In this document: in pieces, positions 17,900-25,524 of the stretch
Layout of the letters: every line of letters starts with the position of its first letter
How positions within the stretch are numbered: position 1 is the first letter of the stretch
Assembly (NCBI GenBank): GCA_902578675.1
Contig: CACHDV010000003.1
Location: 1-47,722 of the forward strand
From: an uncultured Alphaproteobacteria bacterium
GTDB lineage: Bacteria > Pseudomonadota > Alphaproteobacteria > Thalassobaculales > Thalassobaculaceae
Length of the DNA: 47,722 nt
Reading direction: 5' to 3'
Notes under the pieces: generated by a model
Told to the model about the DNA's origin: nothing
The model's database searches: none
The model's input: the letters and a program-made list of their open reading frames with translations, nothing else
Position numbers and translations under genes: made by a program

Positions 17900-19078
17900 A
17901 TGTTTTCAAATTTTTTCTTCTCGCTTAAAAAAGCGGAAATCCCAGTATCTCTCAAAGAATATCTTACATTCCTAGACGCTGTAAAACACGGTGTAGCCGA
18001 ATATTCTTTGAATGATTTTTATTACCTATCGCGTTCATCACTTGTTAAAGATGAGAGGCATATTGATAGGTTTGATCAAGTTTTTGGGCATTGTTTTAAG
18101 GGATTAGAGCTTTTAGATGAAGTGTTTGGGAAAGAGATCCCAGAGGAATGGTTGCAATCTCTTGCCCAACTGCATTTGACCCCTGAAGAAAAAAAAGAAA
18201 TCGAAGCTCTGGGAGGCTGGGAAAAGCTGATGGAGACCCTTAAACAAAGGTTAGAAGAACAAAAAAAGCGCCATCAAGGAGGCAATAAATGGATTGGTAC
18301 AGCTGGCCGTTCGCCTTTTGGAGCGGATGGTTATAATCCAGAGGGTGTTAGAATTGGACAAGAAACAGGACGGCAGGGTCGAGCAGTTAAAGTTTGGGAT
18401 AAACGAGAATATAAAAACCTCGATGACACTGTTGAAATCGGAATACGAAACATAAAAGTCGCTCTAAGGAAATTGAGAAAATTTGCGAGAGAAGGAGCAC
18501 CTGAGGAACTGGATTTAACTGATACGATCAGATCGACGGCTAGGAATGGGGGATTTTTAGATCTTAAATTGGTTCCCGAGAGACATAATGCCGTTAATGT
18601 TCTACTCTTTTTCGACGTGGGTGGCTCAATGGATCCATATATCAAGGTGACTGAAGAGTTATTTTCTGCTGCGAGAAGTGAGTTTAAGCATCTTGAGTAC
18701 TTTTACTTTCATAATTGTCCATATGAAGCGATGTGGAAAGATAACCGGCGACGGCATGTTGAAAAAATTCCTACCTGGGAGGTCTTACATACTTACGGTT
18801 CTAATTATAAATGCATTTTTGTTGGTGATGCATCGATGAGCCCATATGAAATAACAGTTGCTGGTGGCAGTGTTGAGCATATGAACCCAGAACCTGGGTT
18901 GGTTTGGATCCAACGAATTAAAAGCCATTTTGATAGATGTGTTTGGCTTAATCCCACCCAAGAGAAATATTGGAAATACACAAGGTCTGTAGAAATGGTG
19001 CAGGAACTACTAGACGACAACATGTTCTCACTAACTGTGGGAGGCTTGGACAAGGCCATACAGGAACTTCGCTCTTGA
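17900..19078 (+). CDS. VWA-domain protein, CoxE-like partner of MoxR
   Basis: 392 residues. The N-terminus MFSNFFFSLKKAEIPVSLKEYL is typical of the family that follows MoxR genes. A charged middle region (about 90-200) leads to a C-terminal von Willebrand A domain whose MIDAS begins at Asp239 in FFDVGGSMDPY. The usual DxSxS metal motif is DxGxS here, which I believe is normal for this subfamily. The ATG at 17900 was preferred over a TTG 15 bases upstream because it matches the family N-terminus and has GGGG 9 bases before it. Its stop overlaps the next start. Confidence 0.85.
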   Translation: MFSNFFFSLKKAEIPVSLKEYLTFLDAVKHGVAEYSLNDFYYLSRSSLVKDERHIDRFDQVFGHCFKGLELLDEVFGKEIPEEWLQSLAQLHLTPEEKKEIEALGGWEKLMETLKQRLEEQKKRHQGGNKWIGTAGRSPFGADGYNPEGVRIGQETGRQGRAVKVWDKREYKNLDDTVEIGIRNIKVALRKLRKFAREGAPEELDLTDTIRSTARNGGFLDLKLVPERHNAVNVLLFFDVGGSMDPYIKVTEELFSAARSEFKHLEYFYFHNCPYEAMWKDNRRRHVEKIPTWEVLHTYGSNYKCIFVGDASMSPYEITVAGGSVEHMNPEPGLVWIQRIKSHFDRCVWLNPTQEKYWKYTRSVEMVQELLDDNMFSLTVGGLDKAIQELRS

Positions 19079-19944
19079 GCAGTAATACGCTCGATCCAAG
19101 AGTATATGCTTTTCGACCAACTATCGCTGCAAGTTACTTACAAGGTGTTGTAGCAGCGGATCAATTTTCGGATGGCGTGGTATGCGCAGTTACAGATAGC
19201 GTTCTGCAATTGAAGAACGACCCTACCGATGAAGCAGAACTAGCGTCAGAAATGCTATTTGGCGAAAAATTTATTGTTTATGAAAGTCAAGGGGCATGGG
19301 CATGGGGCCAGTCGCAAACGGACGGTTACGTTGGATTTGTAAAAATTACTGGCTTATCTGACCGGCCTTCTTCCCCAACTCATGAGGTTAAGGAACTGAA
19401 GACATTTGTTTACCAGAGGCCTGATATAAAATCGCCAGTAATTAAGGGCTTGGCTATGGGTTCTAAAATTTCCTTAAAAGAAAGAGGTGAAAATTTTATT
19501 AGCTTAAAAGAGGGAGGCTGGATAGTTGAGAAACATGTTGTTGATTTTAATCTAAAAGAAGCAAGTTTTATTGCTGTTGCGAGAAAGTATATTGGTACCC
19601 CATACCTTTGGGGGGGCCGCTCAAGTAACGGTTTAGATTGTTCCGCTCTAGTGCAACTTAGTTTGTCTAGGGTCGGTATATTGGCGCCGCGAGATACTGA
19701 TCAACAAGAAGAAACTGTTGGATGTTTCTGCGGTAAAAACGCTAAAGATATTGAGAAAGGTGATCTTTTATATACGAAGGGGCATGTTGCAATTGCCTCA
19801 GAGAAAGACCTTATCCTGCATGCAAACGCGCATCATATGCGAGTAGTGGAAGAACCATTGCAGGCTTTTTTATCTCGTCTTAAAGAGACCAATCATCAGC
19901 TACGATCTATCAAGCGGCTAAAGTTTCCATTCACGCCCAACTAA
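19075..19944 (+). CDS. NlpC/P60 cell-wall endopeptidase with SH3-like domains
   Basis: 289 residues. The N-terminal half (about 20-150) is two SH3-like beta domains. The C-terminal NlpC/P60 (C40) domain has the catalytic Cys189 in GLDCSALVQ, His237 in GHVAIA and a third polar site near His249. Such enzymes cut stem peptides of murein, usually gamma-D-Glu-diamino acid bonds. No signal peptide is visible, so it may act on imported muropeptides in the cytoplasm. The start is TTG at 19075, overlapping the VWA stop as TTGA, with AGGAA 8 bases upstream. The 3' end overlaps the convergent phosphatase gene at the stop codons. Confidence 0.88.
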   Translation: MSSNTLDPRVYAFRPTIAASYLQGVVAADQFSDGVVCAVTDSVLQLKNDPTDEAELASEMLFGEKFIVYESQGAWAWGQSQTDGYVGFVKITGLSDRPSSPTHEVKELKTFVYQRPDIKSPVIKGLAMGSKISLKERGENFISLKEGGWIVEKHVVDFNLKEASFIAVARKYIGTPYLWGGRSSNGLDCSALVQLSLSRVGILAPRDTDQQEETVGCFCGKNAKDIEKGDLLYTKGHVAIASEKDLILHANAHHMRVVEEPLQAFLSRLKETNHQLRSIKRLKFPFTPN

Positions 19945-20543
19945 ACCGATACAAAATATTCTCTATTCTCATTTACGAGACAGTAAAATCCGTCCTGCGG
20001 TTCATCCAAAGAGAGTGTTTCGGTTTCTGAAAGATTGCACCAACACCCTCTAATAATTTTATTAAGGGACCCATGGGCAACGATAACGACATCCTGTTGA
20101 TCAGCAATTTCATCCAGTAAGTGTGTGACACGTTTTTTAGCTTCTTGAAAACTCTCGCCATTTGGAGGGGAGGTATTCCATTTATCGGTCTTTCGCTTTT
20201 CCCAACTTGTTTTATATTGGGTCAATATCTCTTGCATGTTTAATCCGTCCCAATCACCGAACGTAATTTCTTTTAGAGAGGATTTATTCTCTATTCTCTC
20301 TACATCGAAGTCTATGATGTCTGAAATGATAGCTGCCGTTTGTTCGGCTCTCCCTATTGGACTTGAGTAAAAAAAACTTGGCGTTTTATTTTTCAAAACG
20401 CCCTTAAGTGCAAAGCCTAGAGCCTGGGCTTGTTTTACACCCTTCATCGTAAGAGGGGTATCCTTATGTCCTTGTAGGCGGGAGGCACGATTCCAAACCG
20501 TTTCACCATGTCTTATTAGATATATTGGCCCCAATTTTTTCAA
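19941..20543 (-). CDS. Histidine phosphatase family protein (second of a pair)
   Basis: 200 residues of the phosphoglycerate-mutase-like histidine phosphatase superfamily. It has the phospho-acceptor motif LIRHGETVWN (His12), the TPLTMKG segment, a SSPIGRAEQT arginine loop, the FGDWDG acidic site and a second catalytic His in VIVAHGSL. It starts with TTG at 20543, overlapping the stop of the upstream paralogue as TTGA. The substrate cannot be told; relatives include cobalamin phosphatases and broad-specificity sugar phosphatases. Its stop shares bases with that of the convergent NlpC/P60 gene. Confidence 0.87.
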   Translation of the reverse strand: MKKLGPIYLIRHGETVWNRASRLQGHKDTPLTMKGVKQAQALGFALKGVLKNKTPSFFYSSPIGRAEQTAAIISDIIDFDVERIENKSSLKEITFGDWDGLNMQEILTQYKTSWEKRKTDKWNTSPPNGESFQEAKKRVTHLLDEIADQQDVVIVAHGSLNKIIRGCWCNLSETETLSLDEPQDGFYCLVNENREYFVSV

Positions 20544-21145
20544 CCTAACGATACCTCAATTTTTTCTACGACGCCATTTTGTAGTCTGTGAAAAGCATCC
20601 TGAGGTCTATCCAAATTAAATATTTCTTCGGGCGACAGATTGAGATACATGCCACGGATTATTTTGCTGACAACACCATGGGTAACTACTACATGAATTC
20701 CCTCTAAGTTCATTATTTTTTCCATGAAAGGTTGAACTCTTTCTGACACCATCTGGCTACTCTCCCCATTAGGATGACAGAAATTCCAAGGATCTTTTTC
20801 ACGTCGGGCCATATCTTCAGGAAAATCTTCAAACAGCGCTTTCCAACTTTTGTAACCATCGCGATCGCCAAGAGTTATCTCGACTAACCTTTCATCAAAT
20901 ACCACGTCGTCATAATTAAAGTTAATCTGATCGCAAATTATGGATGTCGTCTGCTTCGTCCTACCAAGAGGACTAGACCAAAAGCAGTATTTCTTAGTTT
21001 CTATTATTTCTTTTAGCTTTTTGCCGATTGCTTCGACTTGTTGGGTTCCCAACAAAGTTAGCGGAGAATCTGCTTGACCTTGAAGGCGACCAGCCCTATT
21101 CCAGGTCGTCTGACCATGACGAATTAAAAAAATAGTACTCTTCAT
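20540..21145 (-). CDS. Histidine phosphatase family protein (first of a pair)
   Basis: 201 residues, clearly paralogous to the following gene: FLIRHGQTTWNRAGRLQGQ, SPLTLLG, SSPLGRTKQT, LGDRDG and VVVTHGVVSKI line up position by position. Likely a cytoplasmic phosphomonoesterase; the phospho-acceptor is His10. The ATG at 21145 gives the standard MKSTIFLIRHG start with AAGAAG just upstream. A TTG 24 bases earlier is possible but unnecessary. It shares an operon with its paralogue through a 4-base overlap. 145 bases separate it from the divergent aminotransferase. Confidence 0.87.
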   Translation of the reverse strand: MKSTIFLIRHGQTTWNRAGRLQGQADSPLTLLGTQQVEAIGKKLKEIIETKKYCFWSSPLGRTKQTTSIICDQINFNYDDVVFDERLVEITLGDRDGYKSWKALFEDFPEDMARREKDPWNFCHPNGESSQMVSERVQPFMEKIMNLEGIHVVVTHGVVSKIIRGMYLNLSPEEIFNLDRPQDAFHRLQNGVVEKIEVSLG

Positions 21146-21290
21146 TCTTCTTACAGGCGATCCGCTCAAAACGTGTTAAAGATATGCGAGTTAATAATGG
21201 CTTAGGGATAGGAGTAAGTGCAAAGTTTTTATTTGATATTAGCAATATAGTTTCAGTTTACTCTTTTGATAGCTTAAACAAGTAGGTGCA

Positions 21291-22469
21291 ATGATGGGAT
21301 CAAAATTTGACTTTTCAAGCTTGTCGAGTCGGGTCAATCAACTACCAGAGACTAATATAGTTGAGGTTGCGAAGTATGGGTGGGGCCGTCAAGGTCTAAT
21401 CCCTCTTTGGTTCGGTGAAGGTGATGTCCCAACCCCAAGCTTTATCTCGGATGCATGCCATGACGCCATGATCCAAGGTGATACATTTTATACTGATCAA
21501 AATGGTATTACGGAACTCCGAGAGGAACTTTTAAAGTATAACAAGCGAACGTTTAATGTTGACCTAAATCAAGAGAGAATAACGGTTACAAATTCTGGAA
21601 TGATGGCTATCTCGATAGTGATGCAAGCGCTTTTAAATCCTGGCGATGAAGTTGTTGTGATTGGCCCAGTTTGGCCGAATATCTATTCAGCGATATCAAT
21701 CAATAGAGGAATAGCAACTCACGCCTCTATATCTCTAGAGGATAACGCTTGGAATCTGAATTTGAGAGATGTTTTTGCTGCGGTTAGTCCAAAAACTAAA
21801 GCAATATTCTTAAACTCTCCTGGCAATCCTACGGGGTGGATAATGCCAGAGGAGGATCAAAAAGAATTGCTGAAATTTTGTCGTGAGAAAAATATTTGGA
21901 TTGTCTCTGACGAAGTATACCACTCTCTAGTATTTGATAGGTCAGTTGCCAACTCTATATTAAGTTTTGCTGCAGAACAGGATAAGGTTATTTCAGTAAA
22001 TAGTTTCTCTAAATCATGGTTAATGACTGGCTGGCGATTGGGATGGATTGCTCATCCTATTGGGATGGCTGAAACATTTGCGAAACTTATACAAATCTCC
22101 ACATCAGGAGTACCAACCTTTATACAAAAGGCAGGAATAACCGCGCTTGCAAAGGGCGATGAAGTCGTTTCGGATTTAAGGAAAAGGTGCAAAGTTGGTA
22201 GAGACATTGTCTTCGACTATTTGGAGCAATGGCCACGTGTGCAATGTATGCGTCCAAACGGCGCATTTTATGCTTTTTTCTCAGTGGATGGAATGGAAGA
22301 TTCACTTGAGTTTTGTAAAAAATTGATAGACCGATGTAATGTTGGCTTGGCGCCTGGGAGTGCCTTCGGTCCGGGTGGGGAAGGTTTTTTGCGTTTATGT
22401 TTTGCTTCTACGCCTGATAAACTAAGTGAGGCAATGCAGGCATTGGGAAAAGAAATCGGTAGACGGTAA
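21291..22469 (+). CDS. PLP-dependent class I/II aminotransferase
   Basis: 392 residues, fold type I aminotransferase. Visible landmarks are the substrate-loop FGEGDVPTPSFI, FLNSPGNPTGW (Asn/Pro contact to PLP), VSDEVYHSLVF with the pyridine-contacting Asp, the Schiff-base Lys241 in SFSKSWLMTGWRLGW, and the Arg-containing FLRLCFA that binds the substrate carboxylate. Substrate unknown; aspartate- or aromatic-type are possible. It stands alone, with its own intergenic regions on both sides. The ATG follows an AGGTG site. Confidence 0.9.
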   Translation: MMGSKFDFSSLSSRVNQLPETNIVEVAKYGWGRQGLIPLWFGEGDVPTPSFISDACHDAMIQGDTFYTDQNGITELREELLKYNKRTFNVDLNQERITVTNSGMMAISIVMQALLNPGDEVVVIGPVWPNIYSAISINRGIATHASISLEDNAWNLNLRDVFAAVSPKTKAIFLNSPGNPTGWIMPEEDQKELLKFCREKNIWIVSDEVYHSLVFDRSVANSILSFAAEQDKVISVNSFSKSWLMTGWRLGWIAHPIGMAETFAKLIQISTSGVPTFIQKAGITALAKGDEVVSDLRKRCKVGRDIVFDYLEQWPRVQCMRPNGAFYAFFSVDGMEDSLEFCKKLIDRCNVGLAPGSAFGPGGEGFLRLCFASTPDKLSEAMQALGKEIGRR

Positions 22470-22540
22470 AAGAAAATCAATTATAAGCGAGAATACTACC
22501 TTTTAACAGCACTACAAGAAAACCATTAGGCGGGGGAAAG

Positions 22541-22834
22541 ATGGCATTGACACCGACTGGGGTAAATAGCCCAGGTATAACGAGATCCGAGCTTATAAAG
22601 AGTATTCGGCAACCTCAGTCACGCGATACTCCGTGGGCAACTGCGCGACGCGACGTAAATCCTAATCAAATGCAAACTGATAAAAACGGAACACCAGCAC
22701 AGGGATTTCGTATAAGAACCGCTTCTACAGATATTGAAATAGAGGCTCAGATCTCAAGGCTATCATCTTTGATAGCTAACGATAATATTGACATGAATGC
22801 TCCGGCTGGATCGTATATTAACCTACTTTTATAA
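22541..22834 (+). CDS. Conserved-looking small protein of unknown function
   Basis: 97 residues, no membrane segment or signal. It has a polar, probably disordered N-terminal half rich in Thr/Gln/Arg, a helical segment (about 68-82, IEIEAQISRLSSLIAN) and a short hydrophobic end APAGSYINLLL. A good AGGCGGGGG ribosome site precedes the ATG by a few bases, which supports a real gene. It lies between the aminotransferase and the carboxylase, with gaps of 71 and 167 bases. I do not recognise a family. Confidence 0.6.
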   Translation: MALTPTGVNSPGITRSELIKSIRQPQSRDTPWATARRDVNPNQMQTDKNGTPAQGFRIRTASTDIEIEAQISRLSSLIANDNIDMNAPAGSYINLLL

Positions 22835-23001
22835 TTTCTAGAAAATAAAAAATAGATGTTTAACTTAAACGAGTTGTATATTCTGAATCTCGTTAGGGTT
22901 CTGTAAAACTAGGCGAAGTAGCTGTTAGTTTAATCTAGTAATATGTAATCGCGAGGTTATGTGACGGACTTACTTCGGAGTTCATAAATTAGAAGGTTGT
23001 G

Positions 23002-25002
23002 ATGTTTAAAAAGATCCTTATAGCTAATCGTGGTGAAATTGCATGCCGAGTAATTCGTACGGCGAAACAAATGGGTATTGCAACAGTCGCGGTATACTCT
23101 GAAGCTGACGCAGACGCGTTGCATGTGAGGTCGGCGGATGAGGCGATAGCAATCGGCGGCTCAGCTTCTTCCGAGAGTTACTTGGTAATAGAAAAAATAT
23201 TGGATGCCATTAGACAAACTGGCGCCCAAGCTGTTCATCCAGGCTACGGGTTCCTCTCCGAAAATGCCACGTTTGCCGAAAAACTCGCGGAAGAAGGCAT
23301 CACATTCATCGGCCCGGGTGTAAAGGCAATAGCAGCCATGGGTGACAAAATAGAGTCTAAGAAGATAGCGGCTGGTGCCGGCGTCAACACTGTACCCGGA
23401 TATGTAGGTGTGCTTGCCGATGACAAGGAGGCAGTCAAAGTTGCTGCCGAAATTGGATTTCCAGTCATGATAAAGGCTTCAGCTGGCGGCGGTGGAAAAG
23501 GCATGCGGGTCGCTTTTAACGAAAAAGAAGTTAAGGAAGGGTTTCGCGCTGCAGTTAGCGAGGCGGCTTCAAGTTTCGGCGACGATCGCGTCTTTATAGA
23601 AAAGTTCATTGAAGACCCAAGACATATAGAAATACAGATTATAGCAGACTCAGCAGGAAACACTGTCTATTTAGGTGAAAGGGAGTGCTCCATACAGCGC
23701 CGGCATCAAAAAGTAATCGAAGAAGCACCAAGCCCCTTTCTTGACTCAAAAACGCGAAAGGCCATGGGGGAACAGGCTGTTCTACTCGCGAAGTCGGTAA
23801 ATTATAAATCGGCTGGAACTGTTGAATTCATCGTTGATAAAAACAAGAATTTTTACTTCTTAGAGATGAACACAAGACTGCAAGTTGAGCATCCAGTAAC
23901 AGAATGTATTACAGGATTAGATTTGGTTGAGTTAATGATCCAAGTTGCAGCAGGAGACAATCTTCCATTTAAACAAAAAGACGTGCAGCTCAACGGATGG
24001 GCCTTAGAAACAAGAGTTTATGCAGAAGATCCATATAGAAACTTTTTACCATCCACGGGAAGATTGACGCAGTACAAGTCACCAGAGGACTTGGATGGTA
24101 TACGCATAGACACTGGTGTTTTCGAGGGGGCAGAAATCTCTATGTTCTATGATCCCATGATATCAAAGCTCATCTCTTATGGCAAAAATCGCAAAGATGC
24201 TATTGAGAAAATGGCATTGGCTTTAGACCAATACAGAATTCGTGGCGTTAATCACAATATTGATTTCCTATCAGCCTTGATGAGCCATGATCGTTTTAAA
24301 TCTGGAGAACTAACAACGGCCTTCATAGACGAGGAATTTCCAAAAGGTTTTAATGGAATACAAGTAACACAAAACGACAAAGAAACCCTTTACGCGGTTG
24401 CAATTGGTTTTGAGATGAAAAGACAGGCCAGAAATGCAAACATAACAGGCCGAGCAAACCTCCCGCGCCGAGCCGGCAGTGAGAAAGACCGTTACACCAG
24501 ATTTGTTATCATAGACGGAGATCATAAAACCGACGCAAGGGCCCAATTGAAAAATGGCAGTTGTCTGGTTGATATGAATAAAAAGAAATATGATGTGAAT
24601 GGTAATTTTGAGCCAGGGACAGATATATTCGACGGAGAAATTAATAGAAAAAGTATAGTCCTCCAAGTAGACTATGATGGTTCAAAATATTCCCTCAGGA
24701 AAGGTGGTTGGCAGGCTACAATTAAAATAATTGATAAAAAAATCGATAGATTAATGGACTTAATGCCAAACAAAGCCCCTCCTGATATGTCTAACTTTCT
24801 GCTCTCACCAATGCCTGGATTATTAGTTTCGGTAGCAGTCAAGGAAGGCGATAAAGTAGAGGCAGGTCAGGAGTTAGCCATTGTAGAGGCGATGAAAATG
24901 GAGAACGTCATGAAAGCAGAATCTGACGCTATTGTGGCTAAGATTCATGCAACACCGGGCACCACTTTAGGAGTTGATCAGCCAATCATCGAATTCGAGT
25001 AA
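23002..25002 (+). CDS. pccA: Biotin-dependent acyl-CoA carboxylase alpha subunit (propionyl-CoA type)
   Basis: 666 residues. It holds a biotin carboxylase (about 1-445: FKKILIANRGEIACRVIRTA, the GGGGKGMR ATP-grasp loop, EMNTRLQVEHPVTE active site), a BT-like linker (about 470-590) and a C-terminal biotinyl domain with the biotin Lys632 in EAMKMEN. Length and linker fit propionyl-CoA carboxylase, though methylcrotonyl- or geranyl-type carboxylases share the plan. The ATG at 23002 follows AGAAGG by 5 bases; a GTG one codon before is less likely. The beta (carboxyltransferase) subunit is not in the window, so the partner gene is elsewhere. Confidence 0.9.
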   Translation: MFKKILIANRGEIACRVIRTAKQMGIATVAVYSEADADALHVRSADEAIAIGGSASSESYLVIEKILDAIRQTGAQAVHPGYGFLSENATFAEKLAEEGITFIGPGVKAIAAMGDKIESKKIAAGAGVNTVPGYVGVLADDKEAVKVAAEIGFPVMIKASAGGGGKGMRVAFNEKEVKEGFRAAVSEAASSFGDDRVFIEKFIEDPRHIEIQIIADSAGNTVYLGERECSIQRRHQKVIEEAPSPFLDSKTRKAMGEQAVLLAKSVNYKSAGTVEFIVDKNKNFYFLEMNTRLQVEHPVTECITGLDLVELMIQVAAGDNLPFKQKDVQLNGWALETRVYAEDPYRNFLPSTGRLTQYKSPEDLDGIRIDTGVFEGAEISMFYDPMISKLISYGKNRKDAIEKMALALDQYRIRGVNHNIDFLSALMSHDRFKSGELTTAFIDEEFPKGFNGIQVTQNDKETLYAVAIGFEMKRQARNANITGRANLPRRAGSEKDRYTRFVIIDGDHKTDARAQLKNGSCLVDMNKKKYDVNGNFEPGTDIFDGEINRKSIVLQVDYDGSKYSLRKGGWQATIKIIDKKIDRLMDLMPNKAPPDMSNFLLSPMPGLLVSVAVKEGDKVEAGQELAIVEAMKMENVMKAESDAIVAKIHATPGTTLGVDQPIIEFE

Positions 25003-25155
25003 AAGCTTTAACGGTAGGCAAAACTGTGCGCCATATGCGTAGAACGCTAAAAAAGTGTTGAACTTCCAAAGGTATGGCGAATTTTACTTGCGTTTAACTC
25101 TCCTATCCACTACTACGGACTTTCTTTAGAAAACACGTCTGCGAGGTATCTTGAA

Positions 25156-25341
25156 ATGGCTGTGCCAAAAAGGAAAACAACTCCATCCAAGAGGAATATG
25201 CGACGCGCGCATGATGCAATAAAATCAGACGCTTACGTAGAGAACCCTGATACGGGAGAACTACACAGGCCACACCACATTGACTTAAAGACAGGCATGT
25301 ATCGCGGGCGCCAAGTTTTAAAAGTCAAAGAGCGGTACTAA
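25156..25341 (+). CDS. rpmF: 50S ribosomal protein L32
   Basis: 61-residue large-subunit protein, with the diagnostic start [20 protein letters not shown] and [19 protein letters not shown] near the end. The zinc-binding cysteines of some L32 forms are absent, as is usual in alphaproteobacteria. It is a lone gene: plsX/fabH, often next to rpmF, do not follow. GAGG lies a little upstream of the ATG. Flanking gaps of about 150 and 180 bases hold no recognised RNA or gene. Confidence 0.97.
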   Translation: MAVPKRKTTPSKRNMRRAHDAIKSDAYVENPDTGELHRPHHIDLKTGMYRGRQVLKVKERY

Positions 25342-25524
25342 TAAAATATACTCTTGCCGTACCTGCTATTGAATTTTTGAAGCAAGCAAAAAGTTTGCAG
25401 GATCTTTCCATAAAATCCAAGGATAAAGTGGGCGTTCCCTTGCCAGAAAAAACGCGGATTGATAGTTGTCTAAAAGGTTTATATTCTTAGCGGCGTAGCT
25501 TATATCAAAGGAGAACCCCTTTAT

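Noticed and set aside
24310-24666. 118-codon minus-strand open frame inside the carboxylase gene
   Set aside because: Antisense to a conserved coding region, with no recognisable protein features.
25444-25490. TTGATA / TATATT promoter-like pair before the molybdopterin subunit gene
   Set aside because: The spacing is only 15 bases and the region is AT-rich, so a chance match is likely.
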